A stretch of DNA of 64,000 bases from assembly GCF_021283305.1 (NCBI RefSeq), contig NZ_JAJSOK010000020.1, positions 52,497 to 116,496 on the forward strand. The letters are read 5' to 3'. Source of the stretch: Pseudonocardia kujensis (GTDB lineage Bacteria > Actinomycetota > Actinomycetes > Mycobacteriales > Pseudonocardiaceae). The notes beneath the pieces are model-generated. The model was not told where the DNA came from. It made no database searches and saw only the letters and a program-made list of their open reading frames with translations. Shown one piece after another: positions 16,554 through 24,329 of this stretch (the stretch's first letter is position 1; each line of letters starts with the position of its first letter). Made by a program: the position numbers and the translations under genes.

Positions 16554-17298
16554 GCACTGCACGGGCCGGGGCGGCGCGGCGCCGCCGGGGACCTGGATGG
16601 CCATCACGGACGTCGACCGGCTGCTCGACGGCGACGGCGGGCCCCGCGACCTCCGCCGCCTGCTCGACGCGGCCGCGGCTCCCGGCTCCGCCGCGGAGCT
16701 GCGGGGGGAGCGCGACGCTCTCGCGGCCTTCGCCGCCGCCGCGACGTCGCGGGGCCGCTGGCGGCTCCGGAGGGCGACCGTCACGGCGTCGGGTGCCGTC
16801 GCGGCCAAGTCCCTCGCGGCCGCCCTCGCCGTGGTGGGCACCGCGAGCGGCGGCTTCGCCATCGCGGCCGGGGACACGCACCCGGCCGGCCCGAACGTCG
16901 ACCACGGGCCGGCGGAGAGCCCGACCTGGTCGGCGCCGGGCGAGCACGTCGCCGGCGTGGCCGGGGCGGCGCTCACGGCCGCCTCCACCGCCACCGCCGC
17001 CACCGCCACGTCCGCCGCGGTGGACGCGGGAGGGCCGGTGACCGGGCAGTCGGTGGCCGCCCACGGAACCGGCGGTGCCGTGCGGGTCGACGGGAGCCAC
17101 GGCCGGGGCGTGGGTCCCTCCGGGCCGACGGCGCGCGGGGGCTGGGCGGGGAGCGGGGGCAACTCGAACGGCGACGGTGCCGGTTCCGGTGGGTCGGGCG
17201 ACGCGGACGGCTCCGGCACGTCGGTGGGGGAGGCGGGGAACTCGGGCAAGGTCCCGCCCGGGCTCGCCAAGAAGGCCCAGGACGACGACGAGCAGTAG
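16546..17298 (+). CDS. putative membrane anti-sigma partner, Gly/Ser-rich tail
   Basis: 250 aa starting MCEHC at ATG 16546, overlapping the sigma stop. The N-terminal about 75 residues contain LLDAAAAPGSAAELRGERDA, resembling the cytosolic part of small sigma-linked proteins. One hydrophobic segment lies at about 84-110 (ASGAVAAKSLAAALAVVGTA). The rest is an Ala/Thr then Gly/Ser/Asp-rich low-complexity tail ending VPPGLAKKAQDDDEQ. No zinc-binding HxxxCxxC anti-sigma motif is seen. Its role as sigma antagonist is inferred from translational coupling only. Confidence 0.65.
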   Translation: MCEHCTGRGGAAPPGTWMAITDVDRLLDGDGGPRDLRRLLDAAAAPGSAAELRGERDALAAFAAAATSRGRWRLRRATVTASGAVAAKSLAAALAVVGTASGGFAIAAGDTHPAGPNVDHGPAESPTWSAPGEHVAGVAGAALTAASTATAATATSAAVDAGGPVTGQSVAAHGTGGAVRVDGSHGRGVGPSGPTARGGWAGSGGNSNGDGAGSGGSGDADGSGTSVGEAGNSGKVPPGLAKKAQDDDEQ

Positions 17299-17311
17299 GG
17301 CGGCCGCAGCT

Positions 17312-17791
17312 TCAGCCGGCGAGGACCTGTTCGCGCAGGATGTCGGCGTGCCCGCAGTGGTGGGCCAGCTCGCGCAGGACCTGCAGGTACACCCAGCGCA
17401 GCGTGCGCGGCCCGGACCGGTGGCCGGTGACGACGGCGTCCAGCGGCAGGTCGGCGACCGCGGCCCGGGCCCTCGCGCAGGCCTGCCGGTGGGCCGCCGT
17501 GACGGAGGCGACGGTGTCGTGGTCGGCGAGCCGGAAGGACTCGTCCGGGGTCCGCACCAGGCCGAGCTCCCGGCGGGACGTGCCGCCGACGCACTCCTCG
17601 AACCACACCCGCTGCATCCACGTGACGTGCTTGAGCAGGCCGAGCAGCGTCGTCGCCGACGGGACGAGCCGGCGGCGGGCCTGCTCCTCGGTGAGGCCGT
17701 CGAGGGTCAGCTCGAGGGCGCTGCGGTACTCCTCCACGAACGCCTCGAGCTGGGTGCGTTCGGGGTCCAGCGGCACGGCGAACGAGCCCAT
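17312..17791 (-). CDS. DinB-family (DUF664) protein
   Basis: 159 aa from ATG 17791 after GGAGGGGAGACGCC. The four-helix DinB/YfiT fold is indicated by DPERTQLEAFVEEYRSALEL, TTLLGLLKHVTWMQRVWFEE with a metal-ligand His, a middle DHDTVASVTAAHRQA, and a C-terminal LRELAHHCGHADILREQVL with two further His. This is the usual three-His metal site. Actinobacterial members include mycothiol-dependent transferases, but the substrate cannot be assigned. It is convergent with the sigma-partner gene (13-bp gap). Confidence 0.85.
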   Translation of the reverse strand: MGSFAVPLDPERTQLEAFVEEYRSALELTLDGLTEEQARRRLVPSATTLLGLLKHVTWMQRVWFEECVGGTSRRELGLVRTPDESFRLADHDTVASVTAAHRQACARARAAVADLPLDAVVTGHRSGPRTLRWVYLQVLRELAHHCGHADILREQVLAG

Positions 17792-18263
17792 CGGCGTCTC
17801 CCCTCCCGCCGCGGACCGAGACCACGGCAGCGGTGTGCGGGCGGCGGCCCGCGGCGAGCGCGATGATCCCAGGACCTGCTCCCGGGGCCCGAGGTGGGCC
17901 GGGGTGCCCCGAGGTGGCGAAGGAGGGCCCGGCCGCGGTGGTCGGGGGGCATCGCCGCCCGCGGCCGGGTGTCGGTGGGTGGCGACCGGGCGGGCGGCCC
18001 ACCACCGCCGCCCGGTCGCCCGGGAACCGGGCGGGCCCTCCCTGCCCGTCCCGGACGTCCGGCCCGGCGCGCGACGCCCCGCGTCGCCGGATCCGTTGCG
18101 GCACAGCGGCGGCATCGCGCGCCGTGCGCAGGCGATCAGCGTCGCGGGCCGGTGCGACGGGCAGGAGGGGCCGACCGATCAGCGTCGGCGGGTCGCTCGG
18201 TCCGCGGGACCGGGACGAAGGTCCCGTGTCAGATCCGGGCCCGGACCGTCGGTGATCGCCTGC
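17792..18263. other. 472-bp intergenic region with one orphan DosR-like box
   Basis: It lies between the DinB start (17791, minus) and the 3' end of the APC permease (18264, minus). No coding region with a domain was found; the long open frames are GC-skew shadows. A perfect-fit DosR-like dyad sits at 18212-18225, about 420 bp from the only downstream start. Confidence 0.5.
18212..18225. promoter_or_regulatory. orphan DosR-like box
   Basis: GGGACGAAGGTCCC fits GGGnC(n4)GnCCC with the GAAG core. It is unusually far (about 420 bp) upstream of the DinB gene, so it may mark an unannotated transcript on the minus strand or be non-functional. Confidence 0.45.
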
Positions 18264-19505
18264 TCACGCCCGCCGGCCGCCCCGGATCCGCAGCCGCACC
18301 CACCGGTACCCCACGCCGACGACCACGACCCCCACCCCGGCCACCACGGACCGCCAGGGGAGGGTCACGACGAGGACGGCGCAGCCGAGCAGCCCGAGCA
18401 GCGCGAACGCCCGCGGGTACCGGCGCTCGGCGCGCGGCTGCCCGAGTGCCGACAGGTTGGCGACGAAGTAGTAGAGCAGCACGCCGAAGGACGAGAAGCC
18501 GATCGCGCCGCGCAGGTCGACCGCGCACACCAGCCCCACCACGACCACCGCGACCGCGATCTCCGCGCGGCGGGGCACGGACCGCCGGGCGTCGACGGCG
18601 GCCAGCGGCGCGGGCAGGTCCGCCTCGCGGGCCATCGCGAGCACCGTCCGGCCCACCCCGGCGACGAGCCCCAGCAGTGCGCCGAGGGAGGCGAGCGCGC
18701 CACCGACCGCCGCGAGCCAGGTCGCGCCGGACGGCAGGACGTCGGCCAGGGGCGCGGACGACGCCGCCAGGCGCGCCGGGCCCAGCACCCCCAGCAGCAC
18801 GACGCCGACCGCCGCGTAGACCACGATCGCGCCCGTGAGCGCCAGGGTGATCGCCCGCGGGATCGTGCGTGCGGGGTCGCGGACCTCTTCGCCGAGCGTC
18901 GCGACGCGCGCGTAGCCGGCGAAGGCGAAGAAGAGCAGGCCGGCGGCCTGGAGGACCGCGTAGACACCGGGCGCGCCGGTCAGCGGGCCCGCGGGCGGCA
19001 GCCGGTCCCGGGCCACCGCGGTCACCAGGATCGCGGCCAGCGCGAGCAGGACCAGCGCGACCAGGACCCGGGTCGACCGGGCCGTGCGCGTCACCCCCGC
19101 CAGGTTCACCCCGGTCACCACGACGACGGCGAGCACGGCCGCCGGCCGCTGCCAGGCGCCGGGCACCAGGTAGGCCGCGGCCGTGAGCGCCATCGCCGCG
19201 CAGCTCGCCGTCTTCCCGACGACGAAACCCCAGCCCGCGACGAAACCCCACCACGGCCCCAGCCGCTCGCGTCCGTAGACGTACGTGCCGCCGGACCGCG
19301 GGTACCGGGCCGCGAGCTGGGCCGAGGACGTCGCGTTGCACCATGCCACCACGGCGGCGAGGGCGAGCCCGACGAGCAGCGCCGAGCCGGCGGCGGCCGC
19401 CGCGGGCGCGAAGGCCGCGAACACCCCGGCGCCGATCATCGAGCCGAGCCCGATCACGGTCGCGTCGAACGTCCCCAGCCGGCGCTGCAGCGCGGGAGTG
19501 TCCAT
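18264..19505 (-). CDS. APC-superfamily amino acid permease
   Basis: 413 aa with about 12 hydrophobic helices. Helix 1 has the APC motif DATVIGLGSMIGAGVFAAFA. Loop 2-3 has ARYPRSGGTYVYGRERLGPW, and helix 6 has LLFFAFAGYARVATLGEEVR followed by DPARTIPRAI, the usual APC helix 6-7 signature. It resembles transporters of neutral or basic amino acids; the substrate is unknown. ATG 19505 fits the family start. It ends without a clear hairpin. The CGNR regulator gene upstream ends 11 bp away and may be co-transcribed. Confidence 0.9.
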   Translation of the reverse strand: MDTPALQRRLGTFDATVIGLGSMIGAGVFAAFAPAAAAAGSALLVGLALAAVVAWCNATSSAQLAARYPRSGGTYVYGRERLGPWWGFVAGWGFVVGKTASCAAMALTAAAYLVPGAWQRPAAVLAVVVVTGVNLAGVTRTARSTRVLVALVLLALAAILVTAVARDRLPPAGPLTGAPGVYAVLQAAGLLFFAFAGYARVATLGEEVRDPARTIPRAITLALTGAIVVYAAVGVVLLGVLGPARLAASSAPLADVLPSGATWLAAVGGALASLGALLGLVAGVGRTVLAMAREADLPAPLAAVDARRSVPRRAEIAVAVVVVGLVCAVDLRGAIGFSSFGVLLYYFVANLSALGQPRAERRYPRAFALLGLLGCAVLVVTLPWRSVVAGVGVVVVGVGYRWVRLRIRGGRRA

Positions 19506-19516
19506 CGGGCGGAACG

Positions 19517-20077
19517 CTAGCCGGATCGCCGCCGCGCGCGGTGGTTGGCCACGTGGACGCGGTTGCCGCACAGGTCCGGCATGCAGTAGCGGCGCCGCCC
19601 GGCGCGGCTGACGTCGACGAAAGCGCCCTCGCAGAACGGCGCGGCGCACGCGCGGAACCGCTCCGGCCCGAGCGCCCGCACCGCCCCCAGCAGCCCCACC
19701 CCGGTGACCGCCGCCAGCCCCTCGACCAGCCCGGCGTCGGAGCCGAAGACCCAGGCGGGCAGCCCGCCGCGGGCCGGGCCGGCCTCGCCGAGGGTCAGCC
19801 CACCCGCGGCGAGCGCCGAGGCGCGCCGGACGACGACGCCCGTCTCCTCGCCCGCCACGGCCGCGTCGACGATCGCGCGCAGCTCCGTCCGCAGGTCCCG
19901 CACCCCGTCGAGCTCGGCCGGCGTGCAGGAGCCCGCGAACCCGTGCTCGGCGAGCAGGGCGTCGACCTCGCCCGGCGTGCCCAGCTTCTCGACGCCGTGC
20001 CACACCCGGGGCGCGGTGGCGACGAGCGCGCCGGCCAGCTCCGCTCCGCGCGGGTAATCGCTCAAAGCCAGTTGCAC
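19517..20077 (-). CDS. CGNR zinc-finger protein with ABATE-type N-domain
   Basis: 186 aa. GTG 20077 follows GGAGGTAAGGT. The last 50 residues form the CGNR finger: FRACAAPFCEGAFVDVSRAG then RRRYCMPDLCGNRVHVANHR, four Cys expected to bind Zn, with the C-G-N-R tetrad intact. The N-terminal part (YPRGAELAGALVATAPRV, LLAEHGFAG) matches the ABATE stress-sensing region. Such proteins act as small transcription regulators. It is divergent from the alpha/beta hydrolase at 20142 (64-bp gap), its likely target. Confidence 0.87.
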   Translation of the reverse strand: MQLALSDYPRGAELAGALVATAPRVWHGVEKLGTPGEVDALLAEHGFAGSCTPAELDGVRDLRTELRAIVDAAVAGEETGVVVRRASALAAGGLTLGEAGPARGGLPAWVFGSDAGLVEGLAAVTGVGLLGAVRALGPERFRACAAPFCEGAFVDVSRAGRRRYCMPDLCGNRVHVANHRARRRSG

Positions 20078-20141
20078 ACCTTACCTCCGCCGTGCCACGG
20101 TAATCGTCCCAACGACGTTGAAGACCTTACCGGAGGTGGAG

Positions 20142-20954
20142 ATGCTCCAGACCCAGGAGAAGGTGACGGGCGGGACGGTGGCCTGCGAGCGCGTCGGGGA
20201 GGGCCCCGCCGTCGTCCTCACCCACGGCACGCCGTCCTCGTCGCTGCTGTGGCGCGGCGTGGTGCCGGAGCTCGCGAAGGACCACACGGTCCACGTCTGG
20301 GACCTGCTCGGCTACGGCCGCTCGACGACCGGACCCGGCGTCCGCCCGTCGGTCGCCCTGCACGCCGCGACGCTCGCGGAGCTGGTCGAGATCTGGGGCC
20401 TGCGCGACCCGGTGCTCGTCGGGCACGACATCGGGGCGGCCGCCGTCCTGCGGGCACACCTGCGACACCGCGTCCCCGCCCGCGCCCTCGCGCTGCTCGA
20501 CGCCGCCGTCCTCCCGCCCTGGACCACGCCAGTGGCGCAGCACATCCAGGCGCACCCCGACGCCTACCGCACCATGCCCGAGCACGTGTTCCACCAGCTG
20601 ATCCGCGCCCACCTCGCCACGGCCACGCACCGGCCGCTCGACGGCGCGACCGAGCGCGCCTACCTCGAGCCGTACGCGGGCGTGCCCGGGCAGCAGCGCT
20701 ACCTCGACCAGGTCGAGGGCTTCGACGAGGCCGACACCAGGGAGGTCGTCGCGGCGCTGGGCGAGGTCGGGGTGCCGACGCTCGTGCTGTGGGGCGAGCA
20801 CGACCGCTGGCTCCCGGCCGACGCCGCCGACCGGCTCGCCGCGGCGATCCCCGGCGCCCGCCGCGTCGTGGTGCCGGGGGCGGGCCACTTCCTCCCGGAG
20901 GACGACCCGGCCACCACCGCCGCCGAACTCGGCCGGTTCCTTCGCGGTAGGTGA
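20142..20954 (+). CDS. alpha/beta-hydrolase (haloalkane dehalogenase/epoxide hydrolase-like)
   Basis: 270 aa from ATG 20142 after CGGAGGTGG. An oxyanion H-G-T-P (VVLTHGTPSSSLLW) precedes the nucleophile elbow LVGHDIGAAAV, with Asp rather than Ser at the nucleophile as in dehalogenases and epoxide hydrolases. The acid is likely in LVLWGEHDRWLP, and the catalytic His in VPGAGHFLPEDDP. Substrate not assignable. It is divergent from the CGNR regulator, so a small detoxification unit is a reasonable inference. Confidence 0.88.
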   Translation: MLQTQEKVTGGTVACERVGEGPAVVLTHGTPSSSLLWRGVVPELAKDHTVHVWDLLGYGRSTTGPGVRPSVALHAATLAELVEIWGLRDPVLVGHDIGAAAVLRAHLRHRVPARALALLDAAVLPPWTTPVAQHIQAHPDAYRTMPEHVFHQLIRAHLATATHRPLDGATERAYLEPYAGVPGQQRYLDQVEGFDEADTREVVAALGEVGVPTLVLWGEHDRWLPADAADRLAAAIPGARRVVVPGAGHFLPEDDPATTAAELGRFLRGR

Positions 20955-20975
20955 CGCAGCTCACCCAGGGCAAGA

Positions 20976-21006
20976 TGTCGAGCGCGGGCCGTCCGCTCCG
21001 TACGAC
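20976..21006 (+). promoter_or_regulatory. candidate ECF42-type promoter
   Basis: TGTCGA at 20976-20981, the -35 motif reported for the ECF42 group, is followed after 17 bp by CGTACGAC. It lies about 50 bp upstream of the DGPF gene start (21055). Autoregulation of the DGPF/sigma pair is inferred. Confidence 0.5.
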
Positions 21007-21054
21007 TTCGTGACGGAGGCCCGCCCCGGGCGCCGCCGACGAGAGGGAGACGTC

Positions 21055-21441
21055 GTGAAGTACCTGTTCATCATGCAGATCGACCCCGCCGTGCTGGAGA
21101 GCCTGACCGAGGCCCAGGGCCGCGAGATCGAGACCGGGCACGGCCGGTTCATGGAGGAGATCACCCGCACCGGCGAGCTGATCGGCACCCAGGCCCTGGC
21201 CGACCCCTCCCGCAGCGCGGTCGTGTCCGTCCGCGACGGCGCGACGACCGTGACGGACGGGCCGTTCGTCGAGGCCAAGGAGTACATGGGCGGCTTCTAC
21301 GTGGTCGACGTCGAGACCCCGGAGCGGGCCTACGAGCTGGCCGCGAAGATCCCCGACGCCGGGATCGAGGGGCTCGCGGTCGAGGTGCGCCCGGTCGTGT
21401 TCACGGCGGGCTTCGGCCTGACCGAGCCCAAGGCCTCCTGA
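21055..21441 (+). CDS. DGPF-domain (YCII-related) protein
   Basis: 128 aa from GTG 21055 after GAGAGGGAGACGTC. It begins MKYLFIMQIDPAV and contains VTDGPFVEAKEYMGGFYVVD, the DGPF motif of YCII-like ferredoxin-fold proteins. Genes of this family are the hallmark neighbours of ECF42 sigma factors, and the sigma gene starts right after its stop. The biochemical role of DGPF proteins is unclear; they are thought to be part of the ECF42 response. Short leading frames upstream of 21055 are not supported by a ribosome site. Confidence 0.92.
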   Translation: MKYLFIMQIDPAVLESLTEAQGREIETGHGRFMEEITRTGELIGTQALADPSRSAVVSVRDGATTVTDGPFVEAKEYMGGFYVVDVETPERAYELAAKIPDAGIEGLAVEVRPVVFTAGFGLTEPKAS

Positions 21442-22698
21442 GTGTCCGACCGCGCGCTGGAGGACCTGCTGCGCCGCTGCGCGCCGCAGGTCCTCGGCGT
21501 GCTCGTCGGCCGTTACCGGCAGTTCGACCTGTGCGAGGACGCGGTGCAGGAGGCCCTGCTCGCCGCGGCGACCGCCTGGCCCGAGAGCGGCGTCCCGGAG
21601 GAGCCGGTCGGCTGGCTGGTCACCGTCGCCCGGCGCCGGCTGACGGACCTGTGGCGCAGCGACAGCGCACGGCGGCGCCGGGAGGAGGCCGTGGCCGTCG
21701 ATCCCGCCGGGACCGTCGACCTCGAGGTGCCGGCCGTCGACGACAGCCTCGAGATGCTGCTGCTCTGCGTCCACCCCCACCTCACCGAGGCGAGCCGGAT
21801 CGCGTTGACCCTGCGCGCCGTCGGCGGGTTGACGACCGCGGAGATCGCGCGCGCGTTCCTGGTCCCCGAGGCGACGATGGCCCAGCGGATCAGCCGGGCG
21901 AAGGCCGCGATCGAGGCCGGCGGGACCGTGTTCACCCTGCCCGCCGACGTCCGGACCGAGCGGCTGGCCGCCGCGCTGCACGTCCTCTACCTGATCTTCA
22001 ACGAGGGCTACACGGCCAGCGCGGGACCCGGCCTGACCCGGGTCGACCTGTCCGCCGAGGCGATCCGGCTGACCCGGATGCTGCACCGCCTCCTGCCCGA
22101 CGACGGCGAGGTCGCCGGGCTGCTCGTCCTCATGCTCCTGACCGACGCCCGCCGGCAGGCCCGCACCGACGCCGACGGCCGGCTGGTCCCCCTCGCCGAG
22201 CAGGACCGGAGCCGCTGGGACCACGCGGCGATCGGCGAGGCGACCGGCCTGCTCGAACGCACGTTGGCCCGCCGCCGGGTCGGCCCGTACCAGCTGCAGG
22301 CCGCGATCGCGGCGGTCCACGCGGAGGCGCCGACGGACGCCGACACCGACTGGCGGCAGATCGAGATCCTCTACCGGCTGCTGGAGGAGTGCACGGACAA
22401 CCCGGTGGTCACGCTGAACCGGGCGGTGGCCGTCGGGATGGCCTACGGGCCCGAGCGGGGGCTGGAGGTGCTGGACCGGGTGGCCGGGGACAAGCGGCTG
22501 GTCCGCCACCACCGGCCCGACGCCGTGCGGGCCCACCTGCTGGACCGGCTCGGCGAGCACGAGCAGGCGCGCGAACACTTCCGGCGCGCCGCCCGGGCGA
22601 CGCTCAACCTCGCCGAGAAGCGCTACCTCGAGGACCTGGCCCGGCGGGCGGGATCGGCCGCCACCGCGCCGCCCGACGACGACCCCGGCACCAGCTGA
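21442..22698 (+). CDS. ECF42-group sigma factor with TPR-like extension
   Basis: 418 aa, roughly twice a normal ECF sigma. Region 2: LVGRYRQFDLCEDAVQEALL, then GWLVTVARRRLTDLWRSD. Region 4: TLRAVGGLTTAEIARAFLVP then EATMAQRISRAKAAIEAGG. The C-terminal about 200 residues are a helical TPR/DUF6596-type extension (LHVLYLIFNEGYTASAGPGL, NPVVTLNRAVAVGMAYGPER). ECF42 factors need this extension for activity and lack a classic anti-sigma factor. The GTG start abuts the DGPF stop, so the two are translationally coupled. Confidence 0.93.
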   Translation: MSDRALEDLLRRCAPQVLGVLVGRYRQFDLCEDAVQEALLAAATAWPESGVPEEPVGWLVTVARRRLTDLWRSDSARRRREEAVAVDPAGTVDLEVPAVDDSLEMLLLCVHPHLTEASRIALTLRAVGGLTTAEIARAFLVPEATMAQRISRAKAAIEAGGTVFTLPADVRTERLAAALHVLYLIFNEGYTASAGPGLTRVDLSAEAIRLTRMLHRLLPDDGEVAGLLVLMLLTDARRQARTDADGRLVPLAEQDRSRWDHAAIGEATGLLERTLARRRVGPYQLQAAIAAVHAEAPTDADTDWRQIEILYRLLEECTDNPVVTLNRAVAVGMAYGPERGLEVLDRVAGDKRLVRHHRPDAVRAHLLDRLGEHEQAREHFRRAARATLNLAEKRYLEDLARRAGSAATAPPDDDPGTS

Positions 22699-23412
22699 TC
22701 AGGGCAGGCGGCGGTGGAAGGCCCGGATGTGGGCCTCCATCCGGTCCGCGGCCAGTGCCCCGTCGCCCGCCTCGATCGCGTCGAGGATCCCGCGGTGCTC
22801 GCGGCGCAGCACCGCGCGCAGGCCCGGCCAGTCCTCCTCGGCCCGCATGCCGTCGAGCAGGGCGCCGCGCAGCGACTCGCGGATGGCCGCGGTCAGCTCG
22901 CTGACCAGCCGGTTCCCACCGGATCCGGCGATCGCGACGTGGAAGGCGGTGTCGAGCGGGTTGAACTCCTCGCGCGGGAGGTCGGCGTCCATCGCCCCCA
23001 GTGCCTCGCGGAGCCGGGCGAGATCGGCGGGGGAGTGCCGCTCGGCGGCCGACGCGGCGCTGGTCCGCTCCAGCATCACGCGCGCCCCGGTGAGGTCCTC
23101 GGCCGGGAAGGAGCTCACGGCGAGGTGCATCTTGAGCAGCCGCGACAGCGCCTTCGCCGGCGCGGGGACGATCACGGTGCCGGAGTCGCTGCCGGTGCCC
23201 TGCTGCGAACGCACCACGCCCTGCGCCTGCAGCACGCGCAGCGCCTCGCGCACCGCCTGCCGGCTCGCGCCGAGCATCGAGGCCAGCTCCCGCTCCGGGG
23301 GCAGCCGGTCACCCGGGCCGAGCGCCCCCGAGACGAGCTGCTCCTCGATCCGCTCGATCACGAGCTCGTAGGTCGGGACGCGCTGGACCTGGTCCCAGCG
23401 TGGTGCCGCCAT
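22699..23412 (-). CDS. FadR-type GntR regulator, probable LldR/LutR of the lut operon
   Basis: 237 aa from ATG 23412 (RBS GAGGGGG; GTG 23418 possible). The winged helix reads LVSGALGPGDRLPPERELAS then LGASRQAVREALRVLQAQG. The FCD all-helical domain follows with D and H ligands in EFNPLDTAFHVAIAGSGGN and REHRGILDAIEAGD. It is divergent from lutABC with a candidate operator between them, matching known LldR control of lactate oxidation genes. The effector (probably L-lactate) is inferred. It is convergent with the ECF42 gene. Confidence 0.88.
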   Translation of the reverse strand: MAAPRWDQVQRVPTYELVIERIEEQLVSGALGPGDRLPPERELASMLGASRQAVREALRVLQAQGVVRSQQGTGSDSGTVIVPAPAKALSRLLKMHLAVSSFPAEDLTGARVMLERTSAASAAERHSPADLARLREALGAMDADLPREEFNPLDTAFHVAIAGSGGNRLVSELTAAIRESLRGALLDGMRAEEDWPGLRAVLRREHRGILDAIEAGDGALAADRMEAHIRAFHRRLP

Positions 23413-23452
23413 CTCCACCCCCTCGGTGGACGGGAGCCTACCGTCCGGACTA

Positions 23453-23463
23453 AGGTCCGACCA
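23453..23463. promoter_or_regulatory. candidate GntR/LldR operator
   Basis: AGGTCCGACCA matches the FadR/LldR pattern TnGTnnnACnA at 10 of 11 positions. It lies midway between the divergent regulator (23412) and lutA (23517). The adjoining GGACTAAGGTCC is also dyad-symmetric. Confidence 0.45.
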
Positions 23464-23516
23464 TAGCTCGGCTGGGGTCTCCCCAGAGCCACACGCCGTC
23501 CACCACCGGAGGCACC

Positions 23517-24329
23517 GTGCCCGTCGGCCTGCTCGTCACCTGCATGAACGACGCCCTGTTCCCGGAAACCGGCCGCGCCGTCGTCACCCTGCTCCGCCGG
23601 CTGGGCGTCGACGTCGACTTCCCGGCCGCGCAGACCTGCTGCGGCCAGCCGATGGTCAACACCGGCTACCTCGACGAGGCCGTGCCGCTGCTGCGCCGGC
23701 ACCTGGATGCATTCGCCGGGTACGAGGCCGTCGTGGTGCCGTCCGGGTCGTGCGCCGGATCCGTGCGCCACCAGCACCGGATGGTGGCGGAGCGCTCCGG
23801 CGACCCCGGCCTCGTGCGCGCCGTCGAGCAGGCGCCGCCGGCGTACGAGCTGTCGGAGTACCTGGTCGACGTCCTGGGCGTGGTCGACGTGGGGGCGTAC
23901 TTCCCGCACCGGGTCACCTACCACCCGACCTGCCACTCGCTGCGGATGCTGGGCGTGGGCGACCGCCCGACCCGGCTGCTGGAGGCGGTGCGCGGGCTGC
24001 GGCTGGTCGCGCTGCCGGCGGCCGCGGAGTGCTGCGGGTTCGGTGGGACCTTCGCGGTCAAGAACTCCGACACCTCGATCGCGATGGGCGCGGACAAGGC
24101 GCGGCACGTGCGCGAGTCCGGCGCCGAGGTGCTGGTCGCGGGCGACAACTCCTGCCTGACCCACATCGGCGGGCTGCTCTCCCGCGAGCGGTCCGGCGTG
24201 CGGGTCATGCACCTCGCGGAGGTGCTGGCCGCGACCGAGCCCGTGATCGAGCAGCCGCCCCGGGAGGCGGACCGGCGTTCGGTCGGCAGCGCCGTCGACA
24301 CCGCGGCCCTGGCCGGGGGTGCCCCGTGA
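23517..24329 (+). CDS. lutA: L-lactate oxidation complex Fe-S subunit A
   Basis: 270 aa, GTG start after CCGGAGGCACC. It contains two CCG-type cysteine-rich domains: the first with AAQTCCGQPMVNTGY, the second with TYHPTCHSLRML and AAAECCGFGGTFAVKNSD. These bind an Fe-S cluster as in the LutA/LldE and GlpC families. LutABC together oxidise L-lactate to pyruvate with electrons passing to the respiratory chain. The stop overlaps lutB by 4 bp (GTGA). Confidence 0.93.
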   Translation: MPVGLLVTCMNDALFPETGRAVVTLLRRLGVDVDFPAAQTCCGQPMVNTGYLDEAVPLLRRHLDAFAGYEAVVVPSGSCAGSVRHQHRMVAERSGDPGLVRAVEQAPPAYELSEYLVDVLGVVDVGAYFPHRVTYHPTCHSLRMLGVGDRPTRLLEAVRGLRLVALPAAAECCGFGGTFAVKNSDTSIAMGADKARHVRESGAEVLVAGDNSCLTHIGGLLSRERSGVRVMHLAEVLAATEPVIEQPPREADRRSVGSAVDTAALAGGAP

